Source: Draconibacterium mangrovi (lineage in GTDB: Bacteria > Bacteroidota > Bacteroidia > Bacteroidales > Prolixibacteraceae). From it: 64,000 nt of DNA. The notes below the pieces were generated by a model. The model was not told the origin of the DNA and ran no database searches. It saw only the letters and a list, made by a program, of their open reading frames with translations. Shown piece by piece: positions 8,311 through 15,748 of this stretch. A program made the position numbers and the translations under genes. Within the stretch, counting starts at the first letter, position 1. Each line of letters begins with the position of its first letter. The DNA lies in assembly GCF_010586825.1 (NCBI RefSeq), contig NZ_JAAAGB010000001.1:62001-126000 (forward strand), in the 5' to 3' direction.

Positions 8311-8333
8311 AATAATTTACTTGATGGTTAACA

Positions 8334-8501
8334 TTACTCCGTATCAACTGGCCTGATTATTCCGGTCCATTTATCAACAATTGCAAAACCGCTTTCAATA
8401 ACCTCATACCTTGTTGAATAGGCATAAATTACCGACGATGTTATTAATCCTATTGCCAGTATTATTGCGGCTATAATATTTCGATTACTCTTATTGCTCA
8501 T
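8334..8501 (-). CDS. Small membrane protein in lysogeny block
   Basis: A 55-residue frame starting MSNKSNRN at 8501. It has one hydrophobic segment (IIAAIILAIGLITSSVIYAY) and a short extracytoplasmic-like tail ending GIIRPVDTE. It lies neatly between the lipoprotein and the second repressor with short spacers on both sides, which supports a real gene. Function is unknown; a lysogeny-expressed envelope protein is likely. Confidence 0.65.
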   Translation of the reverse strand: MSNKSNRNIIAAIILAIGLITSSVIYAYSTRYEVIESGFAIVDKWTGIIRPVDTE

Positions 8502-8509
8502 CGTTTAGT

Positions 8510-8878
8510 TTAATTTTTCATCAATAAATTTATGGTTCGTTCCTTTTCTTCAAGTCGCTTATCCTTTTCTTCTATTATTCTTCTCAAATGTTCTACCTCT
8601 TTTCCATACCATCCTTGGGGCTCGTTTGAAAAATCACCCATTTGTTGATATTCTTCAACTTTTTGTGTTTTCTTTTCAACTCCCCTGAATAACCAATTTG
8701 CATCTACATCTTCAAACACCTCTACAATTTTAATAATCCACTTCGACTGAACATCAGTGTCATTGTTATAAGCGCGGCTCAAAACACCTTTGCTGGCGCC
8801 TATTTTAATCTCTATTGGATGTATTCGAAGTCCTGTTTCCTGCATCAACCGATCAATAATTAATTTGATACTTGTCAT
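8510..8878 (-). CDS. Second CI-like HTH regulator
   Basis: The 122-residue protein has the same layout as the 7533-7850 product: an N-terminal HTH (IEIKIGASKGVLSRAYNN), the linker motif DVDANWLFRG, then a charged coiled coil (EVEHLRRIIEEKDKRLEEKE). It is first in the leftward block and divergent from the early operon, the usual position of the master repressor. Two related repressors may divide control, or one may act as an antirepressor partner. Confidence 0.8.
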   Translation of the reverse strand: MTSIKLIIDRLMQETGLRIHPIEIKIGASKGVLSRAYNNDTDVQSKWIIKIVEVFEDVDANWLFRGVEKKTQKVEEYQQMGDFSNEPQGWYGKEVEHLRRIIEEKDKRLEEKERTINLLMKN

Positions 8879-8903
8879 CTTTGTTGAAAATTAATTACTT
8901 TTT

Positions 8904-8962
8904 AATTTGTTTGTTTACAAATTAGTTTGTAGAATTGCAACATAGTTGTTTTCTAACAAACT
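8904..8962. promoter_or_regulatory. Candidate operators between repressor and early operon
   Basis: AATTTGT (8904-8910) and ACAAATT (8917-8923) form an inverted repeat around six bases. AGTTTGT (8924-8930) follows at once, and its inverted partner ACAAACT lies at 8956-8962. Repeated TTTGT/ACAAA half-sites in a divergent promoter region are what a repressor operator would look like. Confidence 0.5.
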
Positions 8963-8988
8963 TTATAGATAAATAAGTAAATAAAGAT

Positions 8989-9195
8989 ATGACATCTTAC
9001 GCAGACAATCAACAAAAAGTTCCAATTAGTCCCACATTGCGAAAATTATCAATCAACGGGACCGCCTCTTTTCCGATAAAAAAACACTCATCGGTTCGCT
9101 CTTGCTGTCAGGTTGTGGCTCTAAACATCGATGTAAAGTTTAAAACTCACCTCGACCGCAAAAATGAAGTAATTATTGTTACCCGAGTTCAGTAA
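8989..9195 (+). CDS. Hypothetical early phage protein
   Basis: A 68-residue frame that opens the rightward operon and ends TAATG, overlapping the start of the next gene by one base. It has two adjacent cysteines (RSCCQVV) and a C-terminal strand pattern (IDVKFKTHL, EVIIVTRV). No family recognised. The coupling to the next gene and its position after the operator region make it a plausible first early gene, possibly a Cro-like or antirepressor factor. Confidence 0.55.
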   Translation: MTSYADNQQKVPISPTLRKLSINGTASFPIKKHSSVRSCCQVVALNIDVKFKTHLDRKNEVIIVTRVQ

Positions 9196-9599
9196 TGCAA
9201 CGCGATACATCCATAAAAGCTTATAACTCCATTAAAGCCAATGGTTTGATTACCGGCCGGCGAATGGAGGTTTATACCTGCTTGTATCAGTTCGGACCAT
9301 TAACCGCATCACAGGTATTTCTGAAAACTGGCTTAAAAACCAACCAAAGCGGAAGGTTTACTGAGTTGAAGGAAATGGGCGCAATTCGTGAAAAAGGGCG
9401 AATTACCTGCCCGGTTACTAAATCAGAAGCTATCCTTTGGGATGTTGCCGATACTATTCCGGTAGAACCCAAAAAAAAATCCACACGAAAAGACAAAAAG
9501 AAAGAAGTATTAAAGCTGATTGCTGAAATAGGAAAAAAGGTTCAAGATCCCGAGAAAAGTCAGCTTCGCAATATATGGCATAAGGTTAATGCACTTTAA
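9195..9599 (+). CDS. Winged-helix DNA-binding protein
   Basis: Residues 25-75 form a winged helix: MEVYTCLYQFGPLTASQVFLK, then a recognition helix with NQSGRFTELKEMGAIREKG leading into the wing. The C-terminal 45 residues are strongly basic (EPKKKSTRKDKKKEVLK). The 134-residue size and this fold are common among early phage regulators. Translation is coupled to the upstream frame by TAATG. Confidence 0.7.
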   Translation: MQRDTSIKAYNSIKANGLITGRRMEVYTCLYQFGPLTASQVFLKTGLKTNQSGRFTELKEMGAIREKGRITCPVTKSEAILWDVADTIPVEPKKKSTRKDKKKEVLKLIAEIGKKVQDPEKSQLRNIWHKVNAL

Positions 9600-9610
9600 T
9601 ATCATTAATT

Positions 9611-9850
9611 ATGGCAAACGACAAAAAAACACCTGTTGATATAGTGGCGCTACAATCAAAAGTATGGTTAACACCCGAGGAAGCGGCTAAATATATGTCA
9701 CTATCGCGCAGACAAGTGGATATTTTACGCACTAAAGGAACACCAAACAATGGTACGCTTCCATTTTCTCAAATTGGCAAATCTATATTCATACGTCGCA
9801 CAAATATAGATAAGTATCTCACCGAACACGAAGTCAAATCAGCAGTGTAA
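9611..9850 (+). CDS. Excisionase-family HTH protein
   Basis: The 79-residue product carries the MerR/HTH_17 motif LTPEEAAKYMSLSRRQVDILR, then a short wing (LPFSQIGKSIFIRR) and NIDKYLTEHE. Such proteins bend DNA as excisionases or act as small regulators. With int at 6289, it is the best candidate for directing excision. Its stop overlaps the next ATG by one base. Confidence 0.75.
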   Translation: MANDKKTPVDIVALQSKVWLTPEEAAKYMSLSRRQVDILRTKGTPNNGTLPFSQIGKSIFIRRTNIDKYLTEHEVKSAV

Positions 9851-9945
9851 TGAATGTACCATTAATCATAGGGATAACACTTGTTCTGATTGGTTGCTCA
9901 ATAGTTGCAACACTTTTCACAAGCAGAAAAAACAAAACTAAATAA
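9850..9945 (+). CDS. Very small membrane protein
   Basis: A 31-residue frame starting MNVPLIIGITLVLIG at the TAATG overlap with the preceding gene. It is almost wholly one transmembrane segment with a basic tail (TSRKNKTK). The coupling and length suit a real phage small protein. Function unknown. Confidence 0.5.
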   Translation: MNVPLIIGITLVLIGCSIVATLFTSRKNKTK

Positions 9946-9956
9946 ACAATAATACT

Positions 9957-10499
9957 ATGCTACAAACATGGTTCACAGCTAAGGTAAAATACCTTAAGGT
10001 TTCCGAAAGTGGAAGCGAAACAATGGTGAAAGAACAATTCCTGTTAGATGCAGTATCGTACACCGATGCCGAAGCCCGTATCATTGGCAAAATGCAGGAA
10101 TTAGTTAAAGGTGGTGAATTCGCTATCGATGCAATCACCAAGTCGCGAATTGCCGAGGTATTTCCTTACGATGATGGAGAATGGTGGTTTAAAGCAACAA
10201 TTCACCTGGTAACAATCGACGAGGAAGCCGGCAAGGAGAAACGCATTACCTCGCATTACCTCATTATGGCCGACAATATTAAAGAAGCTTTGGCCCGATT
10301 GGATGAAAGCCTGGAATACCTGGTAATTCCATACCACACAACATCAATGGCTATCAGCCCTATTGTCGATGTATTTCCATACGAACCAAAAGAATCAGAA
10401 ATACCCGAAGGTTTTGTGCCGGTAGAAAAAACCATTACCGAAGGATTGATTTCGGAAGAAGAAGCTAAAGAGAAATTTCCTGTTCCCGAAGAGGAATAG
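9957..10499 (+). CDS. DUF4494 family phage protein
   Basis: The 180-residue protein contains the DUF4494 pattern: WFTAKVKYLKV at the N-terminus, FLLDAVSYTDAEARI, then EVFPYDDGEWWFKATI and SHYLIMADNIKEALARLDE. The family is restricted to Bacteroidota and their phages; biochemical role is unknown. The C-terminus has an acidic extension (SEEEAKEKFPVPEEE). It is the last protein gene before the tRNA cluster. Confidence 0.85.
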   Translation: MLQTWFTAKVKYLKVSESGSETMVKEQFLLDAVSYTDAEARIIGKMQELVKGGEFAIDAITKSRIAEVFPYDDGEWWFKATIHLVTIDEEAGKEKRITSHYLIMADNIKEALARLDESLEYLVIPYHTTSMAISPIVDVFPYEPKESEIPEGFVPVEKTITEGLISEEEAKEKFPVPEEE

Positions 10500-10604
10500 A
10501 ACTAAAAATATTTCGGGGGAGGGACACCCTGAAGGGATGGAGGATAACAACCTCGCGGTGTATAGGTTAACCGGCGGCGTTCTTATAAGTTAATAAGTTA
10601 AACA

Positions 10605-10672
10605 GGTGGGCAAATCACATTCAATTTAATAACAGAGGTTCTTTGTTTTATTTCAACAATCTAAGGCCCACC
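10605..10672 (+). other. Long-range hairpin upstream of tRNA-Asn
   Basis: GGTGGGC at 10605-10611 is exactly complementary to GCCCACC at 10666-10672, enclosing 54 nt with no coding frame. It ends four bases before the tRNA. It may be part of a larger folded transcript. The preceding 10500-10604 holds no gene that I can support. Confidence 0.5.
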
Positions 10673-10676
10673 ACTT

Positions 10677-10748
10677 GCCGGATTAGCTCAGGGGTAGAGC
10701 GTTGGCGTGTTAAACCAAAGGTCGCGGGTCCGAGTCCCGTATCCGGCG
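10677..10748 (+). tRNA. Phage tRNA-Asn (GTT)
   Basis: Acceptor GCCGGAT/ATCCGGC, D arm GCTC...GAGC, anticodon stem TTGGC/ACCAA with one C-A mismatch, loop GTGTTAA (anticodon GTT), and T arm CGGG-TCCGAGT-CCCG. Discriminator is G and CCA is not encoded. It is distinct from the usual host sequence by its weak anticodon stem. It starts the phage tRNA cluster. Confidence 0.9.
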
Positions 10749-11056
10749 CAGCAGCAATTCAATAATCAAAGGAAGATCGGAGCGAATAACAGTAACTCCC
10801 TTCTTCCTATTAATTGCAGAGTTCTTTAAAATATTGAAACCACACAGAAAGGAGAGGTTGATCTTCCACTAAAAGTATAAGGGAGGGCATAAGATACGAT
10901 AAATGACGACTACCGGAAACGCTGTCTGATCCGGGGTAAATAGTGAGGGACAGTCGAATTATACCAGAGGTGTAAGATTAGTAGCAAACCTCTCCGTAAC
11001 GAAATAATCAGCCACAAGAGGATTGCCGAATAGGAACAATTCGGAAGTGGTTGGTT
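10749..11056 (+). ncRNA. Possible structured RNA between phage tRNAs
   Basis: No supportable coding frame is present, yet complementary segments are dense. GCAATT (10754) pairs with AATTGC (10812), and within it AGGAAGA (10770) pairs with TCTTCCT (10802). AGAGGT (10966) pairs with ACCTCT (10988), and CCGAAT (11026) with ATTCGG (11039). CGACT near 10910 can pair with AGTCG near 10952. Order and spacing suggest a folded transcript. I cannot match it to a named family by eye; GOLLD and ROOL are the known large RNAs with this phage-tRNA setting. Confidence 0.5.
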
Positions 11057-11207
11057 GGTACCGTGGCGAAATTGGTAGACGCAGGGAACAAGAGAAGGAG
11101 CGTACTTGATTGCCCAGAACGACTAAATCGATCCGGTTGGCTATGGTAAGTCTCTTGAAGCAGTAGTCACAAATCAGTTCGTACAGGTTCAAGTCCTGTC
11201 GGTACCA
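11057..11207 (+). tRNA. tRNA-Leu-like element with about 65-nt expansion
   Basis: The 5' part (GGTACCG acceptor, then a D arm GCG...CGC with AAATTGGTAGA loop) is a typical tRNA-Leu start. The 3' part (ACAGG-TTCAAGT-CCTGT and CGGTACC plus A) is a perfect T arm and acceptor. The whole is 151 nt instead of about 85. The middle does not give a normal anticodon arm; instead CAAGAGA (11089-11095) pairs with TCTCTTG (11151-11157). It may hold an insertion, be a tRNA-like domain of a larger RNA, or be a degenerate gene. No anticodon is assigned. Confidence 0.6.
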
Positions 11208-11208
11208 C

Positions 11209-11292
11209 AGTTGCAATGCAACTATTTGCCTCATCCCTTACAGAACGAACACTGAGAGGCTGCAAGAAGGGAAAGCCCGGACAATTCCGGGC
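11209..11292 (+). ncRNA. Hairpins and predicted pseudoknot between tRNAs
   Basis: AGTTGC-AAT-GCAACT forms a perfect hairpin (11209-11223). GCCTC (11228) pairs with GAGGC (11256), while TCCCTT (11234) pairs with AAGGGA (11267); the interleaved order makes an H-type pseudoknot. GCCCGG (11275) and CCGGGC (11287) add a strong hairpin five bases before the next tRNA. No coding frame explains this pattern. Confidence 0.55.
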
Positions 11293-11297
11293 AACAT

Positions 11298-11371
11298 CGC
11301 GAGGTAGAGCAGTTGGCCAGCTCGGTAGGCTCATAACCTACAGGTCGGGGGTTCGAATCCCTCCCTCGCTA
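11298..11371 (+). tRNA. Phage initiator-type tRNA-Met (CAT)
   Basis: Acceptor CGCGAGG/CCTCGCT leaves positions 1 and 72 unpaired, the hallmark of initiator tRNA. The D arm reads AGCAGTTGGCCAGCT, the anticodon stem is GTAGG/CCTAC with loop CTCATAA (anticodon CAT), and the T arm is GGGGG-TTCGAAT-CCCTC with discriminator A. The anticodon stem lacks the usual three consecutive G-C pairs of initiators, so elongator use is not excluded. Confidence 0.85.
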
Positions 11372-11423
11372 CTAAAAGCTTGTAGCTAACGGCTCGTAGC
11401 TCATTTGAAATTTTGACAACAAA

Positions 11424-11626
11424 AAAGGGTAGCACTTACTACACAAAAAGCGTCGCATCTACAAATAGGGGTTTGGATTTGTAGCTTTTCTAAAAGTCTT
11501 TTTATCGAGATAAACTTTAAAGAACGTAGCTGCCCTTTTTTAAAGATAATGCGCCACTCGGCGCACCATTAGGTAGTTGGTTTAGGTTTCTCCCCTGGCG
11601 ACGGTCGGGGGAGTTTAACAACCTAA
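11424..11626 (+). other. Structured leader before the 11661 gene
   Basis: This gene-free stretch has several nested stems. AAAAAAGGG-x-AGC near 11425 pairs with GCTGCCCTTTTTT near 11530. Inside it CTACAAAT and ATTTGTAG form a hairpin (about 11459-11484). GCGCC-ACTC-GGCGC lies at about 11551, and ATTAGGT...ACCTAAT encloses CTCCCC...GGGGAG (about 11568-11626). It could be the 3' part of a large RNA, an attenuator or a processing region for the tRNAs. Confidence 0.45.
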
Positions 11627-11660
11627 TCAACCTTTAAAGTAAAAAACTAAAACAACTATT

Positions 11661-12023
11661 ATGGATTCAGATCAATTACAAAAAGTATTTCCCGATACAA
11701 AAAGCTGCAGAGGAACTTCGCTTCACCTGCTTCCATTTACCGGATCTATTCAATTTCATCCCAAACAGAAGCTACGCAACTTTGTAGAGCAGCTTTCGGG
11801 AGGTTTCGAAGTACATTATTACGAGAATGATGATTTCTATGTAACCGAATTCCTGTGGGCCGACGAACCTACAACAATCCTTTTATGCGAATTGGTTGCT
11901 GCAGTTAAAAAGCCTACCGACCTGCACTTTCATTTTCTACCCGGAACAGGACGCTTCGAAATATTCATTGAACGATACGAACCTACTTACTCAACATTAA
12001 ACGACGAGGAACTGGATTACTGA
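11661..12023 (+). CDS. Hypothetical phage protein
   Basis: A 120-residue soluble protein rich in aromatic and acidic residues (FEVHYYENDDFYVTEFLW, HFHFLPGTGRFEIFIERY). The pattern suggests a small beta-rich fold. No family recognised. Its TGA overlaps the ATG of the ninG-like gene, indicating translational coupling and a common operon for replication and recombination. Confidence 0.6.
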   Translation: MDSDQLQKVFPDTKSCRGTSLHLLPFTGSIQFHPKQKLRNFVEQLSGGFEVHYYENDDFYVTEFLWADEPTTILLCELVAAVKKPTDLHFHFLPGTGRFEIFIERYEPTYSTLNDEELDY

Positions 12024-12871
12024 TGGCCCGGAAAAAGAAAAATAAAAAACAACGCGAAATGGCTGCAATAATTAAACAAACAATAGAAATTACCTGCAAA
12101 GAGGCAGACTGTAATAATACTTTTCGTTGGAATCCAAACTATACAAGTATAAGACCTGTACGCTGTAATTGTTGCGAAAATAAAAAGCAACTGGAGAAGC
12201 AGCAAAAGTCTGCACAGAAATACCAGGAGAAACGCAGGGCAAAACTGGCCGAACAACGCAAACAAGATGCCGGTTCCGGTGGTCGCGGAGCCGAAACAAT
12301 AAACGCCAACTACCCAAAACTTAAACGGCAGAAAAAACAAATTCGAATTAAACCAACGGTTAACAACGTTCAGGTAAATAATTCGCAACCAAAAGTACGT
12401 AAGAAAGGCCGCAAATGGTACGAACTTCCTACCAACCTGTTAATTCAGCACGTTCAGCAAAAAATGGTTAATCCGTACATCCGGAAACGCGATAAAGCGC
12501 TTTATGCCGGTCGCTGTATATCGTGCGATCACGGAAAGGTTGAAGAAGCCGGTCATTTCTATTCAGTAGGTTCCACTCCCGAAATGCGCCTTATGCCCGA
12601 AAATATTCACGGACAATGCCACCATTGTAATGCACTGCTCGGAAGTAACCAAAAAGGATACAATAAGGGCCTCATCGCCCGTCACGGACAAAAATATGTA
12701 CATGAACTACATAAGCTTCATGCCGAATGCCAAAAGGCAAATACAAAGCTCCTACGGCACGAAATATTAGAAATAGCAGCTACCTATAAATACCTGTCGA
12801 GAAATCGCATATGGGTATTTACTTCCGAAGAATTCAACACAATTCGCCGCGAGGTTAATGAGGCAGCTTAA
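12023..12871 (+). CDS. ninG: NinG/Rap-family recombination protein
   Basis: The 282-residue protein contains the NinG signature from residue 165: GRCISCDHGK, AGHFYSVGSTPEMRL, ENIHGQCHHCN and YNKGLIARHG. The Cys/His residues form an HNH-like zinc site. Lambda NinG (Rap) resolves recombination intermediates such as Holliday junctions and D-loops. An extra N-terminal zinc-binding part (CKEADCNNTF, RCNCCENKKQ) and a long Lys/Gln-rich linker make it longer than lambda NinG (204 residues). It lies ahead of two methylase genes. Confidence 0.85.
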   Translation: MARKKKNKKQREMAAIIKQTIEITCKEADCNNTFRWNPNYTSIRPVRCNCCENKKQLEKQQKSAQKYQEKRRAKLAEQRKQDAGSGGRGAETINANYPKLKRQKKQIRIKPTVNNVQVNNSQPKVRKKGRKWYELPTNLLIQHVQQKMVNPYIRKRDKALYAGRCISCDHGKVEEAGHFYSVGSTPEMRLMPENIHGQCHHCNALLGSNQKGYNKGLIARHGQKYVHELHKLHAECQKANTKLLRHEILEIAATYKYLSRNRIWVFTSEEFNTIRREVNEAA

Positions 12872-12904
12872 TTCACCTTGATCAAAAATAAAACAAACAA
12901 CAAT

Positions 12905-14680
12905 ATGCCACCTATTTTTTACATCGATCTGTTCAGTGGTGCAGGAGGTACAACAACCGGCATTCACCTGGTTAACGACAATGTTAAAGTTGTTGCATGT
13001 GTAAACCACGATTCAGAAGCAATTGAAAGTCATAAAGCCAATCACCCCGATTGTTTACACTTTATTGAAGATGTTCGCGATTTTGAAGTAATTAAAGCAC
13101 TTCAAATACTGGTTAAAAAACTCAGAAAAGAACATCCCGGTTGTCTTATCATTCTTTGGGCAAGTTTAGAGTGTACAAATTACAGCAAGGCTAAAGGAGG
13201 AAAACCCCGCGATGCCGACAGTCGCACACTGGCTTGGACTTTATACCGTAAATGGTCGAAACGATACAAACGATATGTAAAAGGTCCGGGCTATTTACAA
13301 ATGTTAAAACCGGATGGACTGGAGATTGAAAATGTAGAAGAATTCAAAGCATGGGGTCCACTTGATGAAAACGGAAAACCAATATCACGTTTAAAAGGCC
13401 GCGACTATGTACGTTTTATCCGCGCCGTAAATGCTCTTGGTTATCGTTACGATAGCCGTATGCAAAACTCTGCAAACTTCGGAGGATTTACTTCACGAAA
13501 CAGGTATTTCGGGAAGTTCTTTACTAAAGGGCTACCGATAGAATGGGCAGAGCATACACATACCAAAAACCCAAAGAATAACGGATTGTTCCCCGATCTT
13601 CCGAAATGGAAAGCATGTCGCGAAGTACTGGACCTTGAAGATGAAGGCCGTTCAATCTTTCAACTTAACGGAAATGGTAAAATGGACTGCGAAGATACGC
13701 TTAAACGTTATCTGGCCGGTCTGCATAAATTCGTACCTAAAAACGAAAACAAATTCCTTCAAAAAGAATATTCAGGACACCCCGAATCAAAATGTTATTC
13801 TATAAACGGACCGGCGCACACTGTTACTGGAATCGATCATCATAAGCTGGCATTTATACACCGATACAACGGAGGTAATACCGATAATAAATGTACGTCT
13901 GTTAATAAGCCCATTGGTTCATTAACTGCCGCAAACAGGTTCTCGGTTGTTAATACAACTTTTCTTGCTGCATACTACGGAAATGGCGATAATGTAAGCT
14001 CTATTGATAAGCCATGCCCTACCGTTCCAACAAAAGACCGTTTTGCTAAAGTTCGTATTCAACATTTTACTAACTACTATTCAAGCGGTGGACAACATTC
14101 TGATATTGATCGGCCTTCTCCGGCAATTACAGGTGTGCCAAAACCTCGCCTTACTACTATTGTAATGATGGACCAACAATACGGCTGCTCGAAACCTCAT
14201 GGTATTGATCGTCCGGTTGGAACAATTACGGCCAATCCGAAGCAAAACCTTGTTACCGTTAAATCATTTTTGTTTAATCCAGGATGGGGAAGCTCTACTT
14301 CTTCAGTTGATAAACCATCGCCAACAATTGTTGCCCGACAAGATAAAGCTCCTGTTTCAATCATTAACGCCCAACAAACAAACAGGCCATTCTTTGCTGT
14401 TCCTCTGTTCGAGGACCGGGAAAGCGCAACAATGACCGAAATAAGAATTTTCATGGCCTTGCACTATATCATCGATATTAAGCGAAGGATGTTAAAAATA
14501 CCCGAGTTAAAACGCATTATGGGATTTCCCGAAAACTACGTGCTGAAAGGTTCCGAAACCAAACAAAAGAAATTTATCGGAAATGCAGTAGAGGTAAATA
14601 TGGCTCGTGCTCATATTTCAGCCAACGTTAAAGCTTTCCAAAAATGGCACCAACAAAAACAACTTAAACAAGCAGTATAA
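12905..14680 (+). CDS. DNA cytosine-C5 methyltransferase
   Basis: The product has motif I (IDLFSGAGGTTTGIH), the catalytic loop ASLECTNYSKAKGG with Cys in place, and C-terminal motifs RIMGFPENY and FIGNAVEVNMA. The catalytic loop has SLEC in place of the usual S-P-P-C. It methylates cytosine using SAM, probably to protect phage DNA from host restriction. About residues 315-500 hold six repeats of a pattern like IDRP-x2-TI-x6-LVT, in the target-recognition region. ATG at 12905 was chosen over a TTG at 12878. No partner restriction enzyme is visible. Confidence 0.9.
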   Translation: MPPIFYIDLFSGAGGTTTGIHLVNDNVKVVACVNHDSEAIESHKANHPDCLHFIEDVRDFEVIKALQILVKKLRKEHPGCLIILWASLECTNYSKAKGGKPRDADSRTLAWTLYRKWSKRYKRYVKGPGYLQMLKPDGLEIENVEEFKAWGPLDENGKPISRLKGRDYVRFIRAVNALGYRYDSRMQNSANFGGFTSRNRYFGKFFTKGLPIEWAEHTHTKNPKNNGLFPDLPKWKACREVLDLEDEGRSIFQLNGNGKMDCEDTLKRYLAGLHKFVPKNENKFLQKEYSGHPESKCYSINGPAHTVTGIDHHKLAFIHRYNGGNTDNKCTSVNKPIGSLTAANRFSVVNTTFLAAYYGNGDNVSSIDKPCPTVPTKDRFAKVRIQHFTNYYSSGGQHSDIDRPSPAITGVPKPRLTTIVMMDQQYGCSKPHGIDRPVGTITANPKQNLVTVKSFLFNPGWGSSTSSVDKPSPTIVARQDKAPVSIINAQQTNRPFFAVPLFEDRESATMTEIRIFMALHYIIDIKRRMLKIPELKRIMGFPENYVLKGSETKQKKFIGNAVEVNMARAHISANVKAFQKWHQQKQLKQAV

Positions 14681-14681
14681 A

Positions 14682-14960
14682 ATGATAGTACGTTATTCAA
14701 TTATTGTATTCGTAACACAACTAATATTTATTGGTTGTCGCACATGGAATGTTAAAGCTATTTCGGCAAAAAACATTCACCAGGTTTTATTGTCAGGCAC
14801 ATTTGTACATCTGGCATGGTTGGTTTCAATTGCCATTGGGGCCGTTTCAATGAACGAAATCATTACAAACTTTCGATGGTCCTATATCCCTATTGTTTTA
14901 TGCTCGTTAACAGGTGGCCTTATTGGTTCTTACATATCAATGAAAAATAAAAAGCTGTAA
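14682..14960 (+). CDS. Small phage membrane protein
   Basis: From the ATG at 14682 (one base after the methylase stop) the 92-residue product has three hydrophobic segments (YSIIVFVTQLIFIG, LLSGTFVHLAWLVSIAIGAV, YIPIVLCSLTGGLIGSYI) and a basic tail MKNKKL. The family is unknown to me. It sits inside the early operon, so it is unlikely to be a holin, but an inner-membrane location is clear. Confidence 0.65.
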   Translation: MIVRYSIIVFVTQLIFIGCRTWNVKAISAKNIHQVLLSGTFVHLAWLVSIAIGAVSMNEIITNFRWSYIPIVLCSLTGGLIGSYISMKNKKL

Positions 14961-15746
14961 ATGAGCAAACCCACTATAAATAGGCACCTCATCGATTGTA
15001 TGGACTTTATGAAAGATATTCCTGACAATCACTACGATCTTGCTATTGTGGATCCGCAATATGCAATTGGAGCACATAAAATGCCAATGGGCTCACATCC
15101 TACTCGTACAAAAAATGGGTACCCTGCCGAATCGGTTGCTGTTAAAGTACGCAAAAAAGCAAAAAACAGACTAAACGACGGAAGGGGTAAACTCCGCAAC
15201 CGCTTTCTTAATCAATCCGATTGTTCGTGGGACAGCGAACCACCTCCACCCGAATATTTTAAAGAATTGTTTCGCGTAAGCAAAAATCAAATTATTTGGG
15301 GAGGTAATTACTTCGACCTGCCTCCTACCCGTTGCATAGTGGTTTGGGATAAAGTACAACCCTGGGAAAACTTTTCACAGGTTGAAATAGCATGGACCTC
15401 TTTCGATTATCCGGCTAAAATATTCCGCTACTCAAACAAAGGAGGCGATAACATTAAACGACTGGAGAAGATTCACGAAACAGAAAAACCGGTTGAACTA
15501 TACACATTTTGCTTAAACAAATTCGCTAAACCCGGTTTCAAAATACTCGACACTCACGGAGGTTCATTCTCCAATGCTTTTGCTTGTTACTTATTGGGCT
15601 TCTACCTCGACATTTGCGAAATCGATCCTTACAAATTCGATGTTGCCGAAGAACGTTTCTTAAACTTCCTGCAAGCTCAGGAAGAAATTGCTCAGTTTGG
15701 CTACGCTAAAACTGCTATCAGTAAAGACAATCCAATACTATTTTAA
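14961..15746 (+). CDS. N6-adenine/N4-cytosine DNA methyltransferase
   Basis: The 261-residue enzyme has the catalytic motif DPQY (AIVDPQYAIG), with Gln in place of the more common Pro. It has the SAM-binding C-terminal region HETEKPVELYTFCLNKFAKPG followed by ILDTHGGSFSNAFAC and EIDPYKFDVAEERF. The order (DPPY-type motif before the FxGxG-like motif) is that of beta-class methylases such as the DNA-methylase N4/N6 family. With the C5 enzyme upstream it probably protects replicating phage DNA. It follows the membrane gene with no gap. Confidence 0.88.
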   Translation: MSKPTINRHLIDCMDFMKDIPDNHYDLAIVDPQYAIGAHKMPMGSHPTRTKNGYPAESVAVKVRKKAKNRLNDGRGKLRNRFLNQSDCSWDSEPPPPEYFKELFRVSKNQIIWGGNYFDLPPTRCIVVWDKVQPWENFSQVEIAWTSFDYPAKIFRYSNKGGDNIKRLEKIHETEKPVELYTFCLNKFAKPGFKILDTHGGSFSNAFACYLLGFYLDICEIDPYKFDVAEERFLNFLQAQEEIAQFGYAKTAISKDNPILF

Positions 15747-15748
15747 TT

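Noticed and set aside
10959..11234. Leftward 91-residue frame across the tRNA-Leu-like element
   Set aside because: It is antisense to clear tRNA parts and has no recognisable protein pattern.
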